Origin: an uncultured Elusimicrobia bacterium
GTDB taxonomy: Bacteria > Elusimicrobiota > Elusimicrobia > UBA1565 > UBA9628
Direction of reading: 5' to 3'
Length of the DNA: 12,213 nucleotides
NCBI GenBank assembly: GCA_903874575.1
Contig: CAIQSZ010000258.1
Span: 1-12,213, forward strand
A model generated the notes under the pieces. The model did not search any database, had not been told where the DNA came from, and was given only the letters and a program-made list of their open reading frames with translations. Positions 7,008 to 12,213 of the stretch are shown here, piece by piece. The first letter of the stretch is position 1, and every line of letters starts with the position of its first letter. The position numbers were made by a program, and so were the translations under genes.

Positions 7008-7547
7008 TTATTTGTCTATCTGGACATTCCCGATCGAGGGCTGCGGCGTGAGGGCCTTGGAGAGCGCGCTGACTCCCTCGCGGACGTAAAGGGAAGAGAT
7101 CAGCACGACCGCGGAGAGCAGGAGGCCGACGGCCGCGTTGCCTTTCTGCAGTTCCTTGCCGGCGTGCAGTTCCGGTTCGAGGCGGCCGAACATTCGCAGG
7201 GTCGTCGAGATCGAGATCACCGCCAGCAACATCGACACCGACAGGTGCGCGACGATGAGCCCCATGATCCTAAGCGCGCTTTCGTTCTCTTCCGAGGGCG
7301 CGAGCATATGCATCCGGAACATGGAGATCGAGGAGTCGACGCCCGCCATCAAGATGTACGACGCCGAGATCAGGATGGAGGAGACCAGCATGCCCACCGC
7401 GACGTTTCCCTTCTTGATCTCCTCCCCCATGTGAAAGTCCGGATTGGCCTTGATGAATATCCGGTAGGTGATGACGATGACGAATGCCGACATGACGACC
7501 GTCAATCCGAACTGGAACAGGCTGACAACGACTCGGGTCGCGAACAT
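7008..7547 (-). CDS. DUF350 family membrane protein (duplicated two-helix unit)
   Basis: This 179-residue inner-membrane protein has four hydrophobic helices arranged as two similar halves. EEIKKGNVAVGMLVSSILIS (42-61) in the first half corresponds to KELQKGNAAVGLLLSAVVLI (131-150) in the second. The charged-KGN-AVG signature is what I know of DUF350 (the E. coli YjfL family), whose biochemical role is unknown. The start at 7547 is set by a perfect AGGAGG 4 bases upstream; a longer open frame to 7643 runs into the upstream gene and is rejected. It follows the transglutaminase-like gene by 11 bases and is probably co-transcribed with it. Family members often sit in operons with envelope or peptide/polyamine-modifying enzymes; that is recalled context, not proof of function here. 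The 9-residue tail after the Pro171 region is hydrophilic. Confidence 0.88.
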   Translation of the reverse strand: MFATRVVVSLFQFGLTVVMSAFVIVITYRIFIKANPDFHMGEEIKKGNVAVGMLVSSILISASYILMAGVDSSISMFRMHMLAPSEENESALRIMGLIVAHLSVSMLLAVISISTTLRMFGRLEPELHAGKELQKGNAAVGLLLSAVVLISSLYVREGVSALSKALTPQPSIGNVQIDK

Positions 7548-7551
7548 TTCT

Positions 7552-7557
7552 CCTCCT
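7552..7557 (-). promoter_or_regulatory. Strong ribosome binding site of the DUF350 gene
   Basis: A perfect AGGAGG lies 4 bases before the ATG at 7547, in the 11-base gap after the transglutaminase-like gene. It decides the DUF350 start against the longer open frame. Confidence 0.8.
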
Positions 7558-7558
7558 A

Positions 7559-8542
7559 CTAGAAGAACGGATATATCCGGTAGCCGTCGCTGCCGCTGAG
7601 TTGCGCGACGGTCTTCTCCGCCACGCGGCCCGGCGGCAGCCACGCGGGTCCGGCGGGTTCCGCCAGCACGTATTTGAGCCCTTGATACTCGACGAACATA
7701 TCCCCTTTATCGGGAATCTGCAGTACGCCCATCAGGTAGTGGCCCGGCACCGAAATGCCGATCATGCGCATTTGGGACCAGTTCGAGAGGATGGACGCGG
7801 CCAGCCCCGTTTTCGTGTCGCAGTCGCCCCAACCGAGTACGACCGTCGTGATCGGGGCCAGGATGCCCCCGGTGTGCTTGCCCTTATAGACGTCGTCGGG
7901 TTCTTTATACTTGATCGCCGTCTGGGCGAAGGAAAGCACCGCGCCGATGATGTCCATCGAGCCGTAGCCGCGCTGTCTGGCGATGAGATCGAACGACCGC
8001 GCCAGCGGCTTGATCTGCGGGCCGTTTTTCCTGACGACGGAGCGCATGTCGATGCGCGTCGTGTTTCCCTGCTCCAAGCGGAAGCCGTGGTCTTCCAGGT
8101 AGGCGAGCAGCTTCGCTTTGTATTGCCTCTGGATGTCGGCCGCGGCCGCGTCCAGCTCGGCCTGGCTCTTATGCCTTGCGATCGCTGCGTCGTAGGCGTT
8201 GCGCGTGGCTTGGTCGCGCCACTTCCGCAGGGCCTCGAGCTCCTCGGGGCGGTAGCCGTAGCTGGAGTTGTAGCGCTTGAAATCGCTTTCGGCGATGCGA
8301 TAGGAAATGCGTAATTTATCGCGGGTGAAGCTGATGAAGCCGTACTCCGCCTCGCGCGCGACCGCGGTCTTGTGGATGCGCTGGTAGACGTACCCGCCCG
8401 AGGCCGACGCCTGACCGGCGACGATCTGCCCGTGGATGGGATAGATGACGAGCTTCTCATTCCAACGAGCGCCGGCGGTGACGGCGAAGGCGAGGGCCGC
8501 GGCGAGGGCGGGCCAGGTCCATCGGGTAACGAGCCGGAACAT
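7559..8542 (-). CDS. Exported transglutaminase-like (papain-fold) protein
   Basis: The protein has 327 residues if translated from the ATG at 8542. A hydrophobic N-terminal segment (about residues 9-24, after MFRLVTRW) is a signal peptide or membrane anchor, placing the rest outside the inner membrane. Residues about 95-155 are charged and helical, with many Arg, Lys, Glu and Ala. The C-terminal third carries LGWGDCDTKTGLAASIL (Cys241), a VPGHYLMGV strand (His268) and YVLAEPAGP (Glu295). This Cys-His-acid order is that of transglutaminase-like cysteine hydrolases, with Glu where Asp is commonest. The superfamily includes peptidases and crosslinking enzymes; the substrate is unknown. An alternative ATG at 8557 has a weak AAGG site. 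I prefer 8542 because an extended -10 (TGCTAAAAT) overlaps the upstream start and the five extra codons look atypical. It probably forms an operon with the DUF350 gene and diverges from the kinase gene. Confidence 0.78.
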   Translation of the reverse strand: MFRLVTRWTWPALAAALAFAVTAGARWNEKLVIYPIHGQIVAGQASASGGYVYQRIHKTAVAREAEYGFISFTRDKLRISYRIAESDFKRYNSSYGYRPEELEALRKWRDQATRNAYDAAIARHKSQAELDAAAADIQRQYKAKLLAYLEDHGFRLEQGNTTRIDMRSVVRKNGPQIKPLARSFDLIARQRGYGSMDIIGAVLSFAQTAIKYKEPDDVYKGKHTGGILAPITTVVLGWGDCDTKTGLAASILSNWSQMRMIGISVPGHYLMGVLQIPDKGDMFVEYQGLKYVLAEPAGPAWLPPGRVAEKTVAQLSGSDGYRIYPFF

Positions 8543-8547
8543 GACGA

Positions 8548-8556
8548 ATTTTAGCA
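8548..8556 (-). promoter_or_regulatory. Extended -10 promoter of the transglutaminase-like gene
   Basis: TGCTAAAAT fits an extended -10 (TGn plus TAAAAT, five of six to TATAAT). The hexamer ends 5 bases before the ATG at 8542, so the transcript would start around that ATG and be nearly or wholly leaderless. No good -35 is seen, which extended -10 promoters do not need. Confidence 0.45.
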
Positions 8557-8567
8557 TGAGTGCGGCC

Positions 8568-8596
8568 TTGCGCGCGTCCGCGGGCCCTGCTATCCT
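8568..8596 (+). promoter_or_regulatory. Candidate promoter of the Ser/Thr kinase gene
   Basis: TTGCGC (8568-8573) and TATCCT (8591-8596) are separated by 17 bases, the optimal sigma-70 spacing. The -10 ends 7 bases before the kinase ATG at 8604, so transcription would begin at the start codon. There is no Shine-Dalgarno site, which is consistent with leaderless translation. The hexamers match consensus at three and four of six bases, so support is moderate. Confidence 0.4.
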
Positions 8597-8603
8597 CGGA
8601 TCT

Positions 8604-10166
8604 ATGGAAGCGGACGCTCTGGTGGGGACGACGCTGGGCAACTGCCGCCTGGAGGCGCTCGTCGGCGTCGGCGGGATGGGACGAGTTTACCGTGCGCGCC
8701 AGCTGGCATTAGGCCGCATCGTCGCGGTCAAATTGATGAATTGCGGCGGCACATTAAACAGCTTGGTGTACGAGGCCGCGTTGGCCGAAGCCCGCGCGGC
8801 CGCGAAGCTCGATGATCCCCGAGTCGTCATCGTCTACGACGTCGGAGAGGATAGGGGACAGGTTTACATCGTCATGCAGTGGATTGAGGGCGAGACCTTG
8901 GAGGGTCGCGTGCAGCGCGCGGGCCCGCTGTCCGCCGGGGATGCCTTGCGCGTGATTCGTGAGGCCGGGGCCGCCCTGGACGCCGCGCACGCGGCCGGAA
9001 TCGTCCATCGTGACGTGAAGCCGGCGAACATTCTGATCGACGCCAAAGGCGCCGTGAGACTTGCCGACTTCGGACTGGCAAGCCTTTCCGGGCGCTCGTC
9101 CGGCGACGGCGGATTCGTCGGCAGTTTTTATTTCATGGCGCCGGAGCAGGGCTTCGCCGCCGCCGCGCATCCGACGGCGGATTTCTACGCGCTTGGCGCC
9201 ACTTGGTTCTACGCGCTCACCGGGGGCGCCTCTTTTAAGGGCACTAACGCCGACGCGCTGATCTTTCACCGCACCGAATCCCCGCCTGATGTTCGAACGT
9301 TTCGGCCGGACGTGAGCGCGTGTGCGGCCAAGCTTATGATGCGGATGATGGCCAAGGATCCGTCCGCCCGACCCGCGAGCGCGGCGGAGATACTCAAGGA
9401 ACTTTCCAATCCCGCCATGTTGCTGCATACTGACGAGACGGGCTCCCCGTTTCGCATCCTGCCCCCCCCGCCGCCCACGACCTCGGACATCTTCACAGAG
9501 AGACCGGCGGAGTCGACTGCCTCCGTCTGCCTGCCGCTTCCACCCCCTTCTCCGCAGGCTGCGCTGGGCACGAGTTCGATGTTCTTCGGGTTGCTCGGCG
9601 TCATCGCGCTGGCCGCCGTGGGTTGGCCGTGGCGTTCAGCGGTGGAGCAGGACTGGGTCGCGGCCACGGCATTTCTCGCCGTGTTCCCCGTCTTGCTGAC
9701 TTTCGGCGACCGACGTTCGCCCTGGCGCAGGCCCGTCGGCGTCGCGCTTTGGGCGGGGTCCGTCGCGTGCCTATTCGAGTTCGTGCGGGGACCTGAACGC
9801 GTTCCGGTTCCTTGCCTGGAGACGATGATCGTCGGAGCGTTGGGCGGCGCCCTATCCCTGGGAGGCGTCTATCTGGGTCTTTGGGGCACGGACGCCGAAG
9901 AAGTTCTATGGGCGCGCGTGCTCGCGCCCGCGGGCGGCGCGTTGCTGGCCGCCTCGGCGTTGACGTGGGGCGCTCCCACCGACGGCGGATGGGGCGGCGC
10001 GTTCGCGGCGGCGGCTGGAACCGCGTGGCGGGCGTGGTGGTCGACCGGCGGCGCGTGGCGCTGGGGCGGGCTGGCCGCGGTGACGGGAGCGCTCGCGGCG
10101 GCCCGACGTCTCAAGACGGTCGCGTCGACGCCCAGCGACGGGCGCAAGCTGAACTGGAACCGTTAG
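8604..10166 (+). CDS. Membrane-anchored Ser/Thr protein kinase (PknB/Hanks type)
   Basis: This 520-residue kinase phosphorylates proteins on Ser or Thr. The kinase domain (about 13-268) has the glycine loop GVGGMG (21-26), AVKL with Lys43, a helix-C Glu62, the catalytic HRDVKPAN (Asp137), DFG (155-157), the GSFYFMAPEQ activation-loop end (173-182), Asp193 and the ARP motif (Arg256). All key residues are present, so it should be active. A linker rich in Pro, Ser and Thr (about 275-322) follows, then about six hydrophobic segments (roughly 326-342, 350-366, 378-395, 407-425, 440-455, 485-500) rich in Ala, Gly and Trp. The kinase domain would face the cytoplasm. No PASTA or other known sensor domain is seen. 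The ATG at 8604 is chosen because the kinase fold begins there and a promoter sits just before it; the frame is open to 8445 but overlaps the divergent gene. Its stop overlaps the nuoN stop by tail-to-tail convergence. Confidence 0.93.
   Translation: MEADALVGTTLGNCRLEALVGVGGMGRVYRARQLALGRIVAVKLMNCGGTLNSLVYEAALAEARAAAKLDDPRVVIVYDVGEDRGQVYIVMQWIEGETLEGRVQRAGPLSAGDALRVIREAGAALDAAHAAGIVHRDVKPANILIDAKGAVRLADFGLASLSGRSSGDGGFVGSFYFMAPEQGFAAAAHPTADFYALGATWFYALTGGASFKGTNADALIFHRTESPPDVRTFRPDVSACAAKLMMRMMAKDPSARPASAAEILKELSNPAMLLHTDETGSPFRILPPPPPTTSDIFTERPAESTASVCLPLPPPSPQAALGTSSMFFGLLGVIALAAVGWPWRSAVEQDWVAATAFLAVFPVLLTFGDRRSPWRRPVGVALWAGSVACLFEFVRGPERVPVPCLETMIVGALGGALSLGGVYLGLWGTDAEEVLWARVLAPAGGALLAASALTWGAPTDGGWGGAFAAAAGTAWRAWWSTGGAWRWGGLAAVTGALAAARRLKTVASTPSDGRKLNWNR
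9462..9469 (+). repeat. C8 homopolymer tract in the kinase linker
   Basis: Eight consecutive cytosines encode part of the proline run (287-291) between the kinase domain and the membrane tail. A one-base slip here would leave a soluble kinase cut off from its membrane part. It may simply reflect proline codons in GC-rich DNA. Confidence 0.6.
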
Positions 10167-11584
10167 GGGAGCAGCAGCAGCGGAGCCGAGGCGCGCACGC
10201 CGGCGATGAGAGGTTCCGGGTATACCCCGAACAGCAAGACGCCGACGACGGCGACCGCGATGCCGCCGTACACGTACGGTCCGATCTGAAGCGCCTTGGC
10301 GTCCTGCGTCGGGCCGCGGAAGAACATGCGGTGCGTCACGCGGAAGTAGAAGTACGCCGATGCGACCGAGTTCGCCACGCCGATCCCGGCCAGCCACCAG
10401 CGGCCGGACTCCACGGCCGACGAGAAAATGTACAGCTTGCCCATGAAGCCCGCCAGCGGCGGGATGCCCGCCAGCGACAGCAGGCACAGCGCCATGGCCA
10501 GGGAAAGTCCCAGCGAGCGTTGCGCCAGGCCGTCGAAAGCGTCGAGCGAATAGCTTCCTTCCGATTGGCCCACCGCCTGCACGATCGCGAACGCGCCGAT
10601 ATTCATGGCCACGTACACGAACGCGTACATGAGAGCGCCCTCCGAGCCGCGTGCGGTGCCGACGGCCAGTCCTATGAGCAGGTAGCCCGCTTGCGCGACG
10701 GACGAGTAGGCCAACAGCCGTTTGGCGTCGTCTTGGAAGAAGGCCGTGAAGTTGCCGATGGTCATGGTCAGTATGGCGAGCATGCCGAGAAGGGACTGCA
10801 GGTCGTACTGCCTGGCCGGGAACACGGCTCCGAACACGCGCATCAGCGCGGCGAAGGTCGCCAACTTCGGCGCGACGGATAGGAAGGTCGCGACCGGGGT
10901 GGGCGCGCCTTCATAGGCGTCGGGCACCCAAAAGTGCATCGGCGCGATCGAGGCCTTGAACGCGAAACCCAGCAGGATCAAGACGAGGGCCAGGATCAGC
11001 ATGGGCGTCGGCGCGCCCGTGCCCGCGAGCATCCTGGTGCCGCCGGTGGCGCCGTAGTACAGCGAGATGCCGAAGACCATGATGGCCGATGAGAATGCGC
11101 CGAACATGAAGTACTTCATCGCGCCTTCGCTCGACTTCGGATTCGAGCGTTCGAAGCCCGCCAGCACGAATGAGGAGATCGATACCAACTCCAAGGAGAC
11201 GAACACGAGGAGGAAGTCCGTGGCGGCGACCAAAAACATCAAGCCCGAGGTGGAGAGCAGCATCAGCGCGGCGAACGTTCCGGCATGACGCCGGGGCAGG
11301 GCGGCGTAGTCCAGGCTCATCAGCAGGCAGAGCGTCGCCGTGAGCAAGATCGTCATCTTGAAGAATTGGCCGAATGAATCCGCGATCCACAGCGTGCCCG
11401 TTCCGAGCGTCGTCGGGTCGCCGAGCGTGGCGACGACGAGCGCCAGCACGGCCGCCGAGGACAGCCAGGCGAAATGACAGCGCCAGCGAGACTTATCGCG
11501 CGGCACGACCATGTCGGCCAACAGCAGGACGAGCGCCAGTCCCGCGAGGAGGAGTTCCGGAGTCAGCAGTCCGATGTTCCGCAT
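10163..11584 (-). CDS. nuoN: NADH-quinone oxidoreductase subunit N (NuoN)
   Basis: NuoN is one of the three antiporter-like proton-pumping subunits in the membrane arm of complex I. The protein is 473 residues with about 14 hydrophobic helices, a normal size for bacterial NuoN. It shows the helix-5 glutamate (Glu132 in VSLELVSISSFVLAGFE), the broken-helix lysine Lys210 in FKASIAPMHFWVPDAYEGAP, Lys240 in SVAPKLATF, the DDAKRLLAYSSVAQAGY block (Lys288) and Lys383 in GFMGKLYIF. All are positions conserved in proton-pumping subunits. The ATG at 11584 lies one base after the nuoM stop, in the usual nuoM-nuoN order, so it is the last gene of a nuo operon. A ribosome site is weak and coupling to nuoM is likely. 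The stop codon (TAA) overlaps the stop of the convergent kinase gene, and no hairpin terminator is visible there. Confidence 0.96.
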   Translation of the reverse strand: MRNIGLLTPELLLAGLALVLLLADMVVPRDKSRWRCHFAWLSSAAVLALVVATLGDPTTLGTGTLWIADSFGQFFKMTILLTATLCLLMSLDYAALPRRHAGTFAALMLLSTSGLMFLVAATDFLLVFVSLELVSISSFVLAGFERSNPKSSEGAMKYFMFGAFSSAIMVFGISLYYGATGGTRMLAGTGAPTPMLILALVLILLGFAFKASIAPMHFWVPDAYEGAPTPVATFLSVAPKLATFAALMRVFGAVFPARQYDLQSLLGMLAILTMTIGNFTAFFQDDAKRLLAYSSVAQAGYLLIGLAVGTARGSEGALMYAFVYVAMNIGAFAIVQAVGQSEGSYSLDAFDGLAQRSLGLSLAMALCLLSLAGIPPLAGFMGKLYIFSSAVESGRWWLAGIGVANSVASAYFYFRVTHRMFFRGPTQDAKALQIGPYVYGGIAVAVVGVLLFGVYPEPLIAGVRASAPLLLLP

Positions 11585-11585
11585 C

Positions 11586-12213
11586 TCACTTTCTCAGCAG
11601 GGCTTCGACCGTAGCGTTGACCATGTCGAGCGGCCACATAGGCGCGACGCCGAACCAGACCATGAGGGCGACCAACGGCAGGACCGACGCCTTCTCGCGG
11701 AACGTCATGTCTTCCAAATCGACCCACTTCGCGTTGACGGGCCCGAGGAACACCTTCTGCATCATGCGCATGAAGAAGGCGGCGGTCGCGATGATGCCCA
11801 GCACCGAAACCGTCGTCGGCCACGGCCATTTCGGGAACGCGCCCAGGAAGCATAGGAATTCGCCGATGAAGCCCGACAGCCCGGGTAGGCCCAGCGAGGC
11901 GAAGCAGGTCAGCGACATGACGCCGGCGTAGACCGGCAACGTCACCGCCAGGCCGCCGAAGGCGGACAGGTCTCGGGTGTGCGCGCGGTCATAGATGACG
12001 CCGACCAGCAGGAACAGCGCGCCCGCGATAATCCCGTGGTTGATCATCTGGAGTATCGCGCCCGAGAAGCCCGCGGAGGTCATGCCCGCGATGCCGAGGA
12101 GGCAGTAGCCCATGTGATTGACCGACGAGTAAGCGACCATCTTCTTCATGTCCGTCTGCGCCAGAGCGCACAGCGCCCCATAGACGATGTTGATGACGGC
12201 GATCACGACGAGC
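11586..12213 (-). CDS. nuoM: NADH-quinone oxidoreductase subunit M (NuoM), C-terminal 209 codons (5' end outside window)
   Basis: This is the C-terminal part of the second antiporter-like proton-pumping subunit of complex I. The frame is open to the window edge at 12213, so the start lies outside; an apparent GTG start at 12206 is internal. The block DMKKMVAYSSVNHMGYCLLG contains the conserved lysine that NuoM uses in its broken helix region, and LPGLSGFIGEFLCFLGAF is the typical NuoM helix. About six hydrophobic helices are visible before the LLRK end. The gene is followed after one base by nuoN on the same strand, the standard nuo gene order. The pattern distinguishes it from NuoL, which is larger and carries a long lateral helix at its C-terminus that is absent here. 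Confidence 0.95.
   Translation of the reverse strand, partial: LVVIAVINIVYGALCALAQTDMKKMVAYSSVNHMGYCLLGIAGMTSAGFSGAILQMINHGIIAGALFLLVGVIYDRAHTRDLSAFGGLAVTLPVYAGVMSLTCFASLGLPGLSGFIGEFLCFLGAFPKWPWPTTVSVLGIIATAAFFMRMMQKVFLGPVNAKWVDLEDMTFREKASVLPLVALMVWFGVAPMWPLDMVNATVEALLRK

Noticed and set aside
9812..10882. Plus-strand open frame across the kinase end and nuoN
   Set aside because: It is out of frame with the kinase and antisense to nuoN, with Arg/Gly-rich translation and no start signal.
1..12213. tRNA, rRNA, CRISPR array, insertion sequence or attachment site
   Set aside because: No repeat-spacer pattern, transposase-like frame, terminal inverted repeat or tRNA cloverleaf was seen, and genes occupy nearly all bases.

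Overview
The window is GC-rich, gene-dense bacterial DNA with no gap longer than about 50 bases, no RNA genes and no recognisable mobile element. It carries genes for a multisubunit NADH dehydrogenase (complex I), a bacterial DPD-type pyrimidine reductase and a Ser/Thr kinase with a membrane tail. This fits a free-living or environmental, Gram-negative-type bacterium, possibly from an uncultivated lineage. I cannot place it more precisely from sequence alone.

Positions 1-6992, minus strand (read right to left), form a tight operon for reductive pyrimidine catabolism. The order is preT, preA, a small uncharacterised cytoplasmic protein, beta-ureidopropionase, an NCS1 nucleobase/hydantoin permease, a secreted hypothetical protein, and dihydropyrimidinase (cut off by the window start). 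The genes overlap by 4 bases or lie at most 14 bases apart. Together they would import a pyrimidine or hydantoin-like ring, reduce it (PreTA), open it (dihydropyrimidinase) and hydrolyse the carbamoyl product to beta-alanine or beta-aminoisobutyrate, CO2 and ammonia (beta-ureidopropionase). Two genes have no known role in the pathway: the 165-residue protein between preA and beta-ureidopropionase, and the secreted 283-residue protein. The latter has markedly lower GC and looks like a recent arrival.

Positions 7008-8542, minus strand, hold a two-gene unit just upstream of preT and on the same strand: an exported transglutaminase-like protein and a four-helix DUF350 membrane protein. Positions 8604-10166, plus strand, encode a divergent Ser/Thr kinase with a proline-rich linker and a multi-helix membrane tail. 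The 61 bases between the two translation starts hold promoter-like sequences on both strands, and both genes look as if they are made from leaderless transcripts.

Positions 10163-12213, minus strand, hold the end of a complex I operon, nuoM (partial) then nuoN. The nuoN stop codon overlaps the kinase stop codon tail to tail, with no terminator visible.

Most of the window is recognisable metabolism. The parts most worth a second look are the two orphan genes inside the pyrimidine operon, the transglutaminase-like/DUF350/kinase neighbourhood, and the promoter-to-start-codon geometry suggesting leaderless mRNAs.
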